In this document: positions 27,635-37,497 of the stretch, one piece after another | How positions within the stretch are numbered: position 1 is the stretch's first letter | Layout of the letters: the number at the start of each line of letters is the position of its first letter | From: RFSX01 sp965248155 | GTDB lineage: Bacteria > Bacteroidota > Bacteroidia > Chitinophagales > Saprospiraceae | Direction: 5' to 3' | NCBI GenBank assembly: GCA_965248155.1 | Contig: CBDFIO010000001.1 | Coordinates: 930,001-994,000 of the forward strand | DNA length: 64,000 bases | Notes under the pieces: model-generated | The model's database searches: none | What the model saw: only the letters and a program-made list of their open reading frames with translations | What the model was told of the DNA's origin: nothing | Translations under genes and position numbers: made by a program

Positions 27635-28681
27635 TTAATAAGCCAAGTTCAATTTTTCCAATTTATAAAACTCTCTGAACGATATCATTCTTTGGCGATG
27701 TTCGTCCCAAAGTTTGTTTTTGATGCATTTAATACTTTCCCGAAAGGTTATTATGTTGGCATATTTCGTCAGAATAGGATTCTCTCGCATACATTTTTCA
27801 AGATTGTAATTCGGAATTCTACTACTCAAATGATGAATGTGATGAATTCCAATATTACCGGTAAGCCATTGAAAAGCTTTAGGTAGTTTATAATAGGTTG
27901 CTCCTCTGACTGACGCTATTAAAAAGTCCCAATTCTTTCTCCACCTGTTGTATGCATCTTCGTGAGAATGTTGTACATAAAAAAACCAAAATGCAATAAT
28001 TGCAAATAAGAAAACGAGCATGAACTGAATAAAAGTGAATTTTTCCCAACCAACAGCAAAAGCAATCAAAGTATACGCCGCAAGCATAATTGTGTTATTT
28101 CTAATTTGCGACCACTTTATTTTTTTAAGCATCCCCCTGAATTTCATAAAAGGAAATCTATTCGAAACTGTAAAGTAAAACACTGGTGCAATTACAAATA
28201 AAATTATTGGCATCCTGAATATTCGATATCTCAAGCGTCCAAACCAGGACCTGTTTTTATATTCTCGTACAGTAAGAAAGTTTATATCTCCAATATCACG
28301 TTGTTCTAACTGACCTGTGTGCCCATGATGATGGTTATGAATTTTTGCCCAATACTTATATGGTAGCGAACTAAAGAAACTACATACAAAGCCAACAGCA
28401 TTATTCAGTTTTTGTGATTTGAAGAAAGACTGATGTCCACAATCATGTTGGATAATGAAGATTCTAACCAAGAAGAATGAATTCACTAATGCCAATCCAA
28501 TTGTAATCCAAATTGACCAACTCAATGAAAAATACATAAGTACCCACAAAGCGATATAAGGTCCAAAACTATTTATTATTTGGAAAATAGCTTTCTTGGA
28601 ATCTGGAATTTGGTATTTTTCAATTATCGATTTCCAATTCGCTAATTTCAGTTTTATTTCATTTTCTAATTCTATCTGCAT
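27635..28681 (-). CDS. Membrane fatty-acid desaturase
   Basis: 348 aa. The three di-iron histidine boxes are intact: HDCGHQSFF (about residue 78), HNHHHGH (about 115) and HHIHHLSSRIPNYNL (about 275). Membrane segments surround the first two boxes. It belongs to the acyl-lipid desaturase (DesA/omega-type) group and introduces double bonds into membrane fatty acids with O2 and an electron donor such as ferredoxin. No adjacent reductase. Substrate position cannot be told. Confidence 0.92.
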   Translation of the reverse strand: MQIELENEIKLKLANWKSIIEKYQIPDSKKAIFQIINSFGPYIALWVLMYFSLSWSIWITIGLALVNSFFLVRIFIIQHDCGHQSFFKSQKLNNAVGFVCSFFSSLPYKYWAKIHNHHHGHTGQLEQRDIGDINFLTVREYKNRSWFGRLRYRIFRMPIILFVIAPVFYFTVSNRFPFMKFRGMLKKIKWSQIRNNTIMLAAYTLIAFAVGWEKFTFIQFMLVFLFAIIAFWFFYVQHSHEDAYNRWRKNWDFLIASVRGATYYKLPKAFQWLTGNIGIHHIHHLSSRIPNYNLEKCMRENPILTKYANIITFRESIKCIKNKLWDEHRQRMISFREFYKLEKLNLAY

Positions 28682-28763
28682 AACGTAGTTAAGTTATCAA
28701 TACTTAAGTATAAATTAAATATGTAACGAAGTTGCATCTGCGAAATTACTATAAAAGTTTGTA

Positions 28764-30827
28764 CTAAACCTTTTCAACGCGCCTTTTTATCAAATAATAA
28801 GTATCTAATTGGGATCGGGAAGGGAGCTTAGAATCGCGTTTATACTCGTTATTTGTGTCAAAATTATGATATCTCGACTTAACATTATCGTTTAATTGAA
28901 TTTTCATGATGGTTTTCACAAATTCTTTGTGATTCTCATCGAATATAGGAAACATCGTTTCTATCCTGTGGTGGAGATTCCGTACCATCCAATCTGCAGA
29001 TGAAAGATAGACCAGTTCATCGCCATCATTATGGAATATAAATACACGCGCATGCTCTAAAAAGCGATCTACAATACTATAGGCTTCAATATTATCGCTA
29101 ACTCCTTTCATTTGTGGTACCAGACAACATATTCCACGAATAATCATTTTGATCTTTACACCACTCTGACTAGCCTTATAAAGTAATTCAATCATTTCAT
29201 CATCCTGAAGGCTGTTCATTTTTAATAAAATAGTGGCCTTTTTACCTTTTTTGGCGTTTAAGGTTTCATTTTTCACCAAAGTCTTTAAGAGCTGTTTTAT
29301 ATTGAAAGTACCAACTCCCATGTGTTTGAAAGGCTTTTCAGGCATGACTTTGGTTTCTATATATGAATATAGTCGCATGCACTCATTTACAAGTTTGGAA
29401 TCAAAAGTGAAAAATCCGAAATCAGTATAAAGCTTAGCCGTATTTTCATGAAAATTTCCTGTACTCAAATAGGCATAGATTTCTTCTTTGCCTTTAACGA
29501 CTCTGCGGATCAACGCCATTTTGGAATGAACTTTCAATCCAGGCATACTATATAATACAGTGACTCCTGCTTTCTCAAGTTTTTCTCCCCACGACAAATT
29601 TGCTTCTTCGTCAAATCGTGCTTTAATCTCAATGAATGCTGTGACTTGTTTACGATTTTTTACAGCTTTCAAAAGCGCATCCATGATCCTGGATTCTCTG
29701 GCAACACGATATTGAAGAATTTTAATATGTGTGACTGTTGGGTCGCTTGAAGCTTCCTCAAAAAAACGAATTGCAGACTCATACTTATGATACGGATAAT
29801 AAAGCATGTGATCATTTTCACGTATTCTATCGAAAATGCTATTTGCATTTTCAATCGATGGGTAGGGAAGAGGCCCCAATGGAATATCCTTAAGTTGATT
29901 GAGTCCAAAACTTGGAAAACTGAAAAAGTCAGCATTATTGTGATACCGTCCTTCCGGGAGAAGATCCATACTGTCCAGTTCAAATGCCTTTTGTAAGTAT
30001 TGAACAAAATGATTCGGCATTTTTCTGTCATGGATCAACCGTGAGGCCAAACCAACATCTCTTTTAGCGATGCTTTTTTTAATTTTTTCTAAAAGATCTC
30101 CACTATACTCATCATCTATATATAGTTCTGCATCTCTCGTCAACTTAATTGAATAAGTATTTACGATTGAGTATCCAGGAAAAATATTTCTTACATTATG
30201 TCTTACGACATCATCTAAAATGATGACATTCCTCTTCATCTTTGACTTAGAAGGAAGTTTGACAAATCTTTCTGATTTATCAGAAGGTATTTTAACAATC
30301 GCATAATATTTTTCCTTATCCTCTTCCTCGAGACTTTTCATATATATAGCCAGATACAATGCTCCGTTCGAAAGGAAGGGCTTGATCTTATTTCCACGCA
30401 ATAAAACAGGTTGTATATATTGTACCAGTTTGTCATTAAAAAGAGATTCAATGTAACTGGTCTCTTCTGTATTTAAATCTTTCCTTCTTTTAATTCTTAT
30501 CCCGTTTTCCTTAAGTGCTGGAATTATTTGCCCTTCAAATACTTTACTGTATTCCTCTTGCTGATTATTAACAATTTTAAGAATTTTAGAAAGGATTCTT
30601 TTGGGTTCAAATTCTAGATTTTTAAATGTCTTTTTACCAGCACGTACAAGGTTTTTATGATTCGAAACACGGACACGGAAAAATTCATCCAGATTGGATG
30701 AATATATAGCGAGGAATTTGATTCTTTCTAATAATGGGACATTATCATCTTTCGCTTCTTGGAGGACTCTATAATTAAATGATAGCCAACTTATATCTCG
30801 GTGAACATATGGGTTTGGGTTCTTCAC
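28764..30827 (-). CDS. ppk1: Polyphosphate kinase 1
   Basis: 687 aa, normal PPK1 length. N-terminal domain RDISWLSFNYRVLQEA. The autophosphorylated His lies in GLKVHSKMALI, and the second His in FLEHARVFIFHN. YLSTGNFHENTAKLYTDFG and YLSSADWMVRNLHHRIE are conserved catalytic blocks. It reversibly forms polyphosphate from ATP at the membrane. It is divergent from tpiA with about 90 bp between starts. Reserve-polymer theme shared with the cyanophycin genes, though unlinked. Confidence 0.97.
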   Translation of the reverse strand: MKNPNPYVHRDISWLSFNYRVLQEAKDDNVPLLERIKFLAIYSSNLDEFFRVRVSNHKNLVRAGKKTFKNLEFEPKRILSKILKIVNNQQEEYSKVFEGQIIPALKENGIRIKRRKDLNTEETSYIESLFNDKLVQYIQPVLLRGNKIKPFLSNGALYLAIYMKSLEEEDKEKYYAIVKIPSDKSERFVKLPSKSKMKRNVIILDDVVRHNVRNIFPGYSIVNTYSIKLTRDAELYIDDEYSGDLLEKIKKSIAKRDVGLASRLIHDRKMPNHFVQYLQKAFELDSMDLLPEGRYHNNADFFSFPSFGLNQLKDIPLGPLPYPSIENANSIFDRIRENDHMLYYPYHKYESAIRFFEEASSDPTVTHIKILQYRVARESRIMDALLKAVKNRKQVTAFIEIKARFDEEANLSWGEKLEKAGVTVLYSMPGLKVHSKMALIRRVVKGKEEIYAYLSTGNFHENTAKLYTDFGFFTFDSKLVNECMRLYSYIETKVMPEKPFKHMGVGTFNIKQLLKTLVKNETLNAKKGKKATILLKMNSLQDDEMIELLYKASQSGVKIKMIIRGICCLVPQMKGVSDNIEAYSIVDRFLEHARVFIFHNDGDELVYLSSADWMVRNLHHRIETMFPIFDENHKEFVKTIMKIQLNDNVKSRYHNFDTNNEYKRDSKLPSRSQLDTYYLIKRRVEKV

Positions 30828-30876
30828 AGATCAGTAGTTTCAGTTTTTGAATACTCTAAATTGTAAAAAATGTCTC

Positions 30877-30884
30877 TAACTTTG
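30877..30884 (+). promoter_or_regulatory. Candidate -7 box of tpiA
   Basis: TAACTTTG matches TAnnTTTG and lies about 30 bp before the ATG at 30915. It falls inside the region that a longer tpiA reading would translate, which supports the shorter start. No well-spaced -33 box was found. Confidence 0.35.
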
Positions 30885-30914
30885 TCCATTCTTTTAAAAA
30901 ATCAACGGAATTTG

Positions 30915-31673
30915 ATGAGACGAAAAATAGCAGCTGCAAACTGGAAAATGAATCTTGAATTTGATCAAGGCTTACAATTGACACGATCAATTTCAAATGA
31001 ACTTGATACATCAAGTGAAACTCAAGTCATCCTGGCCACACCCTATTTATACCTTAAGTCATTGGCTGATCTTACTTTTCCTCTCAATAATCTGCATATC
31101 GCAGCACAAAATTGCCATGATCAAAGTAATGGTGCCTTCACAGGAGAAATATCCATCGGAATGCTGCAATCCATTAATGTTAACTATGTAATTATCGGTC
31201 ATTCAGAAAGACGATTATATAATAATGAAACCGATTCATTATTGAAGAAAAAGGTAACCGCTCTTTCAGAAGCCAATATGAATACGGTTTTTTGTTGCGG
31301 AGAGTCCTTAGAAATTCGTGAAGAAGGAAAAGAGAAAGACTTTGTTTCTAATCAATTATTGAATGGATTGTTCCATTTATCGAGCGAAGATTTTAAGCGT
31401 ATTATTATTGCATATGAACCAATATGGGCTATTGGAACAGGCGTTACAGCGTCTAAGGAGCAAGCACAGGAAATGCACGCTTTTATTAGATCTGAAATTG
31501 AAAAACAATATGGTTCAGAGCTCGCATCTGAAACGAGTATCCTCTATGGTGGCAGTGTCAAGCCGGACAATGCTATAGCACTTTTTGAACAAGAAGATGT
31601 TGATGGTGGACTCGTAGGAGGAGCTTCTTTGAAAGCAGATAGCTTTCTTAAAATTATTGAAGCACTGAGCTAA
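30915..31673 (+). CDS. tpiA: Triosephosphate isomerase
   Basis: 252 aa from the ATG at 30915, matching the family start (RRKIAAANWKMN). An upstream in-frame ATG at 30870 would add 15 unusual residues. Catalytic residues: Lys in NWKMN, His in VIIGHSERR, and Glu in AYEPIWAIGTG. The phosphate loops LYGGSVKPDN and DGGLVGGASL are present. It interconverts DHAP and glyceraldehyde 3-phosphate in the cytosol. Confidence 0.97.
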   Translation: MRRKIAAANWKMNLEFDQGLQLTRSISNELDTSSETQVILATPYLYLKSLADLTFPLNNLHIAAQNCHDQSNGAFTGEISIGMLQSINVNYVIIGHSERRLYNNETDSLLKKKVTALSEANMNTVFCCGESLEIREEGKEKDFVSNQLLNGLFHLSSEDFKRIIIAYEPIWAIGTGVTASKEQAQEMHAFIRSEIEKQYGSELASETSILYGGSVKPDNAIALFEQEDVDGGLVGGASLKADSFLKIIEALS

Positions 31674-31746
31674 TTTGTTCAATATGTTCTAAGTATCAGC
31701 AATCCATTGTTTTCTTGTCATCAACTATAAAGCCTGACAACAAGTC

Positions 31747-32462
31747 CTATCTGCTAACCAACTTGGTTTTAATATAATTATTAACAAAAGATTCTTTGTA
31801 GGAAGGGCCTAATGGAAGTTCATGATCTGCTGTAAAAATCGTATCCAAACCAATACTTTTTATTTTATGAATTTGTATAATATAGGATTTTGATATTCTG
31901 GCAAATATCGAATGAGGTAATTTTGAAAGTATCGTTTTGACGTTCATCGCAGTCATATTTTTTTATCGCTGGTATGAATTACCACATAGTCTTTCATTCC
32001 TTTTATATAAACTATTTCACTATACAACAACTTAACATATTGCCTTTCAGATTTTATAAAAATATGATCGTCTTCGACATTAATTTTATCGCTTATATCT
32101 GTTTTTAAGGCATGGTATTCTTGTACCTTCTGAACAGCTTTGAAAAATCGATCAAAACGAATGGGTTTAACCAGGTAATCAAGCACATCTAATTCAAAAG
32201 CTTCAAGAGCAAACTGAGGGTAAGCAGTAGTCAAAATCACGAATGGCTTAGAAGATAAACTTCTCAAAAAATCCAATCCATTTAATCCCGGCATTTCGAT
32301 ATCAAGAAAAATAAGATCAACAGGATTGTTGACCATAAATTCGGAAGCCTTCATTGCATTTTGGAAAGAGCCTATTTCATTCAAAAACGGTACTTGACTA
32401 CCATTCAGACTGATTCCCTCTCTAGCTAGGGGTTCATCATCTACAATAATATAATTAATCAT
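31747..32462 (-). pseudogene. LytTR-type response regulator, frameshifted at an A7 run
   Basis: Receiver domain (residues 1-120): phosphoacceptor in LIFLDIEMPGLNGLDFL, then TTAY and KPIR, intact. The LytTR DNA-binding domain starts at about 135 (DHIFIKSERQYVKLL), but the frame ends at TGA 31953-31955 right after GAT AAA AAA ATA. The rest (MTAMNVKTILSKLPHSIFARI to 31747) continues in the -1 frame, and its ATG overlaps the stop. One extra A, or a -1 slip on the A7 run (31958-31964), would rebuild a normal regulator of about 238 aa. It could be an assembly error, a true mutation or slippage. Start overlaps the kinase stop by 8 bp. Confidence 0.75.
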
Positions 32463-33477
32463 TATTCTTCAAAGATAACTTAACAAAGTAAAAGTCATCT
32501 TGAAGATAAATATTTAAATCACAATTATCAGGGTAGACTAACTCAAGTCTTCTTTTAGCGTTATTAAGACCTATCCCACCAAATTCATTTGCCGGAATAT
32601 CACCTATCGAATTTTCACATGAAAACTGGATCTCTTTATCAGTTACTTGGATTTCTATTGATATTTTTCCAGGCGTACCATCTGAATTCAAACTATACTT
32701 AAATGCATTCTCAACAAATGGAAGAAAAATCAAAGGGGCTATCTTCGCATTTGCAACTGTCCCTTCAACATTAAATCTAATATCAAGATCAGATCTTCTA
32801 AGTTTTTCCAGGTGTATGTAATTTTTGAGATAGTCAATTTCATCAGTGAGAGAAACGTAATCTACATCACATTCATATAATTGGTATCGAAGTAAATCAG
32901 AAAGCTGCATTATTGTCTCAGGGAGTTCATCCATTTTCTTCCTACTCATAATGTATACATTATTCAGTGTGTTGAATAGAAAATGAGGATTGACTTGATT
33001 TTTCAAATACGCTAGTTCCGTTTTTAGATTTGTTTCTTTCAGGCTTTGAATTTTCAATTGAGATTCATTCGATAATTTAAAAAACCTGATAACGGCTGCG
33101 AAACCTACCAGAGCCGCGTTTGAAGCTAATGAAGAAACAAAATATTCCAGGAATAAGAAATCTGAATCTTGATGTGATTCATAGATATAATAGTTGAAAA
33201 CTGCTATAATTATGACACACAATATAGTTGCTAAACCATAAGAAAGAATCCTTTTCTTTAATAAGAGTTTGGGTAGTAAATAATATATATTAAAATAGAC
33301 AAGCATCATGTCTCCAATCCATTCAAAAATGATCAAATGAAAATCTTCATATGGGCTGGTTATTCCGATTAGACTTAAAAACTCATCCAGGTAGATAAAT
33401 ATCCAGAAGAAGGCATGTCTTAGTAAAAAATACTTTTTACTGAATAATAATTCATTTATCCATTTAGGATTCTCCAT
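32455..33477 (-). CDS. LytS/YehU-type sensor histidine kinase
   Basis: 340 aa. Four hydrophobic segments in the first 150 residues are followed by the His_kinase domain. The phosphorylated His is in KNQVNPHFLFNTLNNVY, with the ATP-binding N box PLIFLPFVENAFKYSL and a G box GGIGLNNAKRRL. It forms a two-component pair with the overlapping LytTR regulator. Signal unknown; such pairs in Bacteroidota have varied roles. The kinase is intact although its partner is frameshifted. Confidence 0.92.
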   Translation of the reverse strand: MENPKWINELLFSKKYFLLRHAFFWIFIYLDEFLSLIGITSPYEDFHLIIFEWIGDMMLVYFNIYYLLPKLLLKKRILSYGLATILCVIIIAVFNYYIYESHQDSDFLFLEYFVSSLASNAALVGFAAVIRFFKLSNESQLKIQSLKETNLKTELAYLKNQVNPHFLFNTLNNVYIMSRKKMDELPETIMQLSDLLRYQLYECDVDYVSLTDEIDYLKNYIHLEKLRRSDLDIRFNVEGTVANAKIAPLIFLPFVENAFKYSLNSDGTPGKISIEIQVTDKEIQFSCENSIGDIPANEFGGIGLNNAKRRLELVYPDNCDLNIYLQDDFYFVKLSLKNND

Positions 33478-33678
33478 TGCATGTTGAGATTAATACAAAG
33501 CTAGGCATATTAAAGAAGGCATACTTTATTGAATGTATAAATAAACATGCCCAATGTATAAAAACTTCTATTCTCGATATAAAGTCTAAAAAATAAGTAG
33601 ATATGAAGATTTAGATTTGGCCCAAGTTGATGTCGGTGAGTTTATAAAAATTATTATTAATCTTTTAAAACTTAGCTT

Positions 33679-35427
33679 ATGCAAAATTTATTTAAAGCAT
33701 CAATGTTATTAATGTTTACTTTTCTGTTAGTATCCTCCTGTTCCGAAGACAATTTCTCAGATTCACAAGAACACGCACAGATAGATGGATCAACATCTGG
33801 TTTACAAAGGACCTGTGGACATTCTAAACATCAGGAACTCTTAATCTCAGATCCAAGTTACAAGGAAGCTTATGAGGAGAGAATGAACAATTTCAAATTA
33901 TACAATTCTACTTCTTCTGAAAAGGCACTCTGTGCGAATCCTGTTGTTATTCCGGTTGCTGTTCATTATCAAGGAGTAAATAATCCAAATGTTAACTGCT
34001 TAATACAATTGGCAGAAGATCAGATTAAAATACTAAATGACGATTATCAAGGAACAAACTCGGACATAAATATTTGGTCAAATACGGGTTCCTCGTTTTT
34101 CCCTGGAGTATCAAATGGTGAAGCTTGCATTGAATTTGTTTTGGTAAATAAGAGCCATCCAAACGGATATGGATTGTCAAATGGAGTTCCTGCAGTAACA
34201 GTCAACCAGACTTCCGGCGATGTTGATAATAATTGGAGCGGTTATATCAACATCTTTGTAATTCCAAATACAGGCTATCTCGGTTATTCTCCGCTGGGAG
34301 GAGCAGGAAATGGAGATGGTGTTGTTATTGATGCATCTGCATTTGGAGCAGGAAATGGTTGTGGTTCAGTTTCCGCCCAAGCCCCGTTTAATCTTGGAAG
34401 AACTTTAACACATGAGATGGGACATTACCTTTTATTAGATCATATCTGGGGAAATGGTTGTGGCGCAGATGACGCTGTTGCCGACACACCAAATCAAAAC
34501 ACTGATTACTCAGGCTGTCCTAATAATGGAGCTTCCTCATGTGGATCAACAGATATGCACATGAATTATATGGATTATGTCAATGATGCATGTATGTATA
34601 TGTTCTCTGAAGGTCAGGCCAATAGAATGGAAAATTACATGAATGCAAATTTGTCAAATGTCATTGGTAATTCATCAAACGTTATTGGAAGTGACAATGG
34701 TGGTGGTGGTGGTGGAGATGATCCTTTGTGTGGTATTCCTACAGGAATAAATGTTAATGTTCTAAGCAGTACATCAGCCAGATTAGATTGGGACGACATG
34801 CAAGATGCGATCAGATATAACGTTCATTACAGGAAGACAGGGACCAATGGATGGACGAGAACTAATGTAACGACTAGCTCAAAACTGCTGAACAATCTAG
34901 TAGCCAACTCAACATATAAATACAGAATCACAACAAGATGCCCTCAAGGTTGGACTTCTTTTTCAAATATAAATACATTCAAAACCGACTCTAATGGTAA
35001 TGGGGGAGGATCTTCAAACTATAATGTAAAATTAGAGTTAACATTAGATAATTATGGTTCTGAAACAGAATGGGAACTGATTAATTGGAATACCAATAAA
35101 ACAGTGGCTAGAGGTGGCCCTTACAACGATGGACAGAACGGAAGAGTTATTAGAAAGGAATTTGATTTATCCAATACTTGTTACACTTTATTCGTAGACG
35201 ATTTCTATGGAGATGGAATATGTTGTGCCTATGGATCCGGAGAATTTAAATTGCTGGATTCCAGTGACAATATAATTGCGGCTTCAAATGGACGATTTTC
35301 CTTTTACGGTTATCTTGATATTTGTGTTCAAGGAAATAATATCTACGAGTACAGAGAAAGTCAGGAACAAAAGAAAAGAGATATTAACAAATCAAAAATG
35401 CTACTGAGTCAACAGAAAAGTAAATAG
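33679..35427 (+). CDS. M43 (pregnancy-associated plasma protein A-like) zinc metalloprotease lipoprotein
   Basis: 582 aa. Lipoprotein signal ending LLVSSC (Cys about 21). The catalytic zinc motif is HEMGHYLLLDH, and the Met-turn MNYMDY about 50 residues later is typical of M43B cytophagalysin-type enzymes. A glycine-rich linker (GGGGGG) leads to a fibronectin type III domain (about 350-435), then a C-terminal beta-rich domain with VDDFYGDGICCAYGSGEF seen in other secreted Bacteroidota proteins. Probably a surface-exposed protease. No T9SS tail; the end is lysine-rich. Confidence 0.9.
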   Translation: MQNLFKASMLLMFTFLLVSSCSEDNFSDSQEHAQIDGSTSGLQRTCGHSKHQELLISDPSYKEAYEERMNNFKLYNSTSSEKALCANPVVIPVAVHYQGVNNPNVNCLIQLAEDQIKILNDDYQGTNSDINIWSNTGSSFFPGVSNGEACIEFVLVNKSHPNGYGLSNGVPAVTVNQTSGDVDNNWSGYINIFVIPNTGYLGYSPLGGAGNGDGVVIDASAFGAGNGCGSVSAQAPFNLGRTLTHEMGHYLLLDHIWGNGCGADDAVADTPNQNTDYSGCPNNGASSCGSTDMHMNYMDYVNDACMYMFSEGQANRMENYMNANLSNVIGNSSNVIGSDNGGGGGGDDPLCGIPTGINVNVLSSTSARLDWDDMQDAIRYNVHYRKTGTNGWTRTNVTTSSKLLNNLVANSTYKYRITTRCPQGWTSFSNINTFKTDSNGNGGGSSNYNVKLELTLDNYGSETEWELINWNTNKTVARGGPYNDGQNGRVIRKEFDLSNTCYTLFVDDFYGDGICCAYGSGEFKLLDSSDNIIAASNGRFSFYGYLDICVQGNNIYEYRESQEQKKRDINKSKMLLSQQKSK

Positions 35428-35621
35428 CAAAATGTAGAAAAAGTTGAGGTATTTGCTTTCTGAATCTATCTCATTTTCTCAAATTAAAAGCAATAGCAGG
35501 TCGTCTGATAACCAGATGGCCTCTTTTGATTAATGAAAAAAAATATATATAATTTTTTAAATAAAAGATAGGGGTAAAGAAGAATAATTCTGTCTATATA
35601 TCAAAGGGTGTTATTAAAGGT

Positions 35622-35659
35622 AAAAAAGAGGTAGCCTAACAGTAGACGACCTCTTTTTT
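35622..35659. terminator. Bidirectional intrinsic terminator
   Basis: An 11-bp perfect stem, AAAAAAGAGGT (35622-35632) with ACCTCTTTTTT (35649-35659), has a 16-nt loop. T-runs on both strands serve the convergent M43 protease gene and the beta-barrel gene at 35682. Confidence 0.75.
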
Positions 35660-35681
35660 CTTTATAAGAATACTGGATTTT

Positions 35682-36413
35682 TTAGAACCAGATAAACTTT
35701 GATTTTTCTCCACATCTTGCTTGTCCAACACCTCCAATTCCCCAGTTTAATTCAAAAACAATACCTGCAAAAATAGGAATAGTACTGGAAGCTTCCCCAA
35801 CATAATTAACTGGTTGTCGAGTCATCATGTCTCCTGCCATTCTACCATCTTCATTAATAAGATCCTGAAAGCCATATTCAAATCTAAGTCCTAGAATTCC
35901 ACTAAATCGACCATCATTTCCAAGAACATACGTACCAAATCCCAATACTCCGGCAAAAGCCTGGCTGTTGAAATAATCCTTAGAATCGGTTGTAGTTCCA
36001 GGTCCTACAGTTTCACTTCTGACTTTACCAATGAATGACATTTTTGGTCCCAATTCAATGTATCCTTTATTACGTGCATTTCTAAACAATACATAGATAT
36101 CAGCGGAACTGACTTTCACCACTTGATCAGGACCTCCTCCTTGAGGGGTGTTTTGAAAATTTCCTTTTAATGATCCAAACATGGCGTCAATAGAAACACC
36201 GGTGTAATTCCAGTTAATTCCTAATTTACCACCAAATTTTGTGCTTGTTGTTATTGTATAATCCCAATTCGGATCATCTCCAATTGCGCTGTTATACAAC
36301 ATAGACATGCCGTACTGAACTTTAACACCTGTATCAAGCCAGAATTCCATTTTCTGAGATTTCAAATTGAAAGCGACCAATAAGGTAAGCGCTAATAAGA
36401 TAGTTTTTTTCAT
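35682..36413 (-). CDS. Predicted outer-membrane beta-barrel protein
   Basis: About 243 aa from the ATG at 36413, which begins a clear signal peptide (KKTILLALTLLVAFNLKSQ). The longer frame to 36452 would place 13 polar residues before it. The mature part is rich in alternating aromatic/glycine strands (WLDTGVKVQYG, YIELGPKMSFIG, LGLRFEYGFQDL), typical of an OmpA-like 8-strand barrel. No specific family recognised. A rhodanese lipoprotein gene lies upstream on the same strand at about 47 bp. Confidence 0.7.
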   Translation of the reverse strand: MKKTILLALTLLVAFNLKSQKMEFWLDTGVKVQYGMSMLYNSAIGDDPNWDYTITTSTKFGGKLGINWNYTGVSIDAMFGSLKGNFQNTPQGGGPDQVVKVSSADIYVLFRNARNKGYIELGPKMSFIGKVRSETVGPGTTTDSKDYFNSQAFAGVLGFGTYVLGNDGRFSGILGLRFEYGFQDLINEDGRMAGDMMTRQPVNYVGEASSTIPIFAGIVFELNWGIGGVGQARCGEKSKFIWF

Positions 36414-36460
36414 TATTCTGTTTTTTATAAAGTCGTTCTTATTTAAGGCCATTTGATTAA

Positions 36461-36952
36461 TTAATTCTCATTATATTTTTCTTTCCATGCCGGAAAGCCA
36501 TTGCTCATGTCATGCAAATTTGTAAAACCCATATACATTGCCATACTAAATGCCCTTTTACTTCTACCTCCACTTTGACAATAAACTACATATCCGGCAT
36601 CTTTATCAAGAGCATCGAAATCTTTTTTAAAATTTACATCTCTCATATTTAACTGGATCGCACCTGGTACCATTCCCGATTCAGCTATCTCTTCATCAGT
36701 TCTCAAATCTATAAATGTATAATTACCAGTTTTATAAAATTCAATCGCTTGATTTATAGATACAGAATTCGACACATTTTGCTGCTCGGAGTCTTCATTA
36801 TATACAGGTTCTTGATTATTTGTCTGACCCTGCGACTGAAGCGGTTGAGCATCTGTAGATAGGGTCTCCTTTTCCACAATTTTTCCTTCTTGCTTACAAG
36901 AAATAAAGCAACAGAAGGAAGCGAAAACAAAAATAATGTAGAATCTTTTCAT
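36461..36952 (-). CDS. Rhodanese-domain lipoprotein
   Basis: About 163 aa from the ATG at 36952 (MKRFYIIFVF). Lipoprotein signal FCCFISCKQ; a low-complexity linker (residues 25-70, rich in Gln, Glu, Asn) is followed by a rhodanese domain. YTFIDLRTDEEIAESG opens it and VVYCQSGGRSKRA holds the active-site Cys loop. A periplasmic sulfur-transfer or redox role is possible, but the substrate is unknown. Confidence 0.85.
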   Translation of the reverse strand: MKRFYIIFVFASFCCFISCKQEGKIVEKETLSTDAQPLQSQGQTNNQEPVYNEDSEQQNVSNSVSINQAIEFYKTGNYTFIDLRTDEEIAESGMVPGAIQLNMRDVNFKKDFDALDKDAGYVVYCQSGGRSKRAFSMAMYMGFTNLHDMSNGFPAWKEKYNEN

Positions 36953-37132
36953 TGTAATTAAATTATTATACCACAATTATAATACTTTTCTCATTAGAGA
37001 ATTCTATAATACGTAAGCAAATTCTCGATTCCTTTTTAATTTTTTTTTGACTATTTGTGTAAATCGTCAAATAAAAGTGGACCATTAAGTGAATAAAATT
37101 AAGTTATACATAACTATTAAATTCACTTTATT

Positions 37133-37483
37133 ATGAACAAGAAAAACAAATCAGCAGAATCTTATGTCCGAGATGTAAAAAGAAGGACAAGACGTAAATT
37201 TTCTACAGAAGAAAAGATTAAAATAGTCATTGAAGGATTAAGAGGAGAACAAAGTTTTGCTTCTCTTTGTAGAAGAGAAGAGATTTCACAACCACTATAA
37301 TATAAGTGGAGTAAAGATTTCATGGAAGCAGGGAAGAAACGTTTAAAGGGAGACACAGAACGTGAAGCCAATACTTCAGAAGTTCAACATCTAAAGACAG
37401 AAAATCAAGACCTTAAAGAGGTAGTAGCAGAACTTACTCTAAAAAATCGTGTGCTTAAAAAAAGCTTGAATGGAGTAAAATAA
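37133..37483 (+). pseudogene. IS3 OrfA of copy 2, nonsense mutation
   Basis: Identical in layout to orfA of copy 1, but TAT (Tyr 56) has become TAA at 37298-37300, in the QPLYYKW segment. There is also a Val-to-Phe change just before. The OrfAB fusion cannot be made from this copy. Transposition would need OrfA from elsewhere, and the frameshift site lies downstream of the stop. Confidence 0.88.
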
Positions 37484-37497
37484 AATTCAAGAAGTAT

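Noticed and set aside
31690..31745. Possible terminator hairpin (CTTGTCA...TGACAAG) after tpiA
   Set aside because: Long loop and no T-tract on either side; not convincing.
34690..34715. GGT/GGTGGT repeat in the M43 gene as a possible microsatellite
   Set aside because: It encodes a plain glycine linker between domains and is in frame; nothing unusual for secreted proteins.
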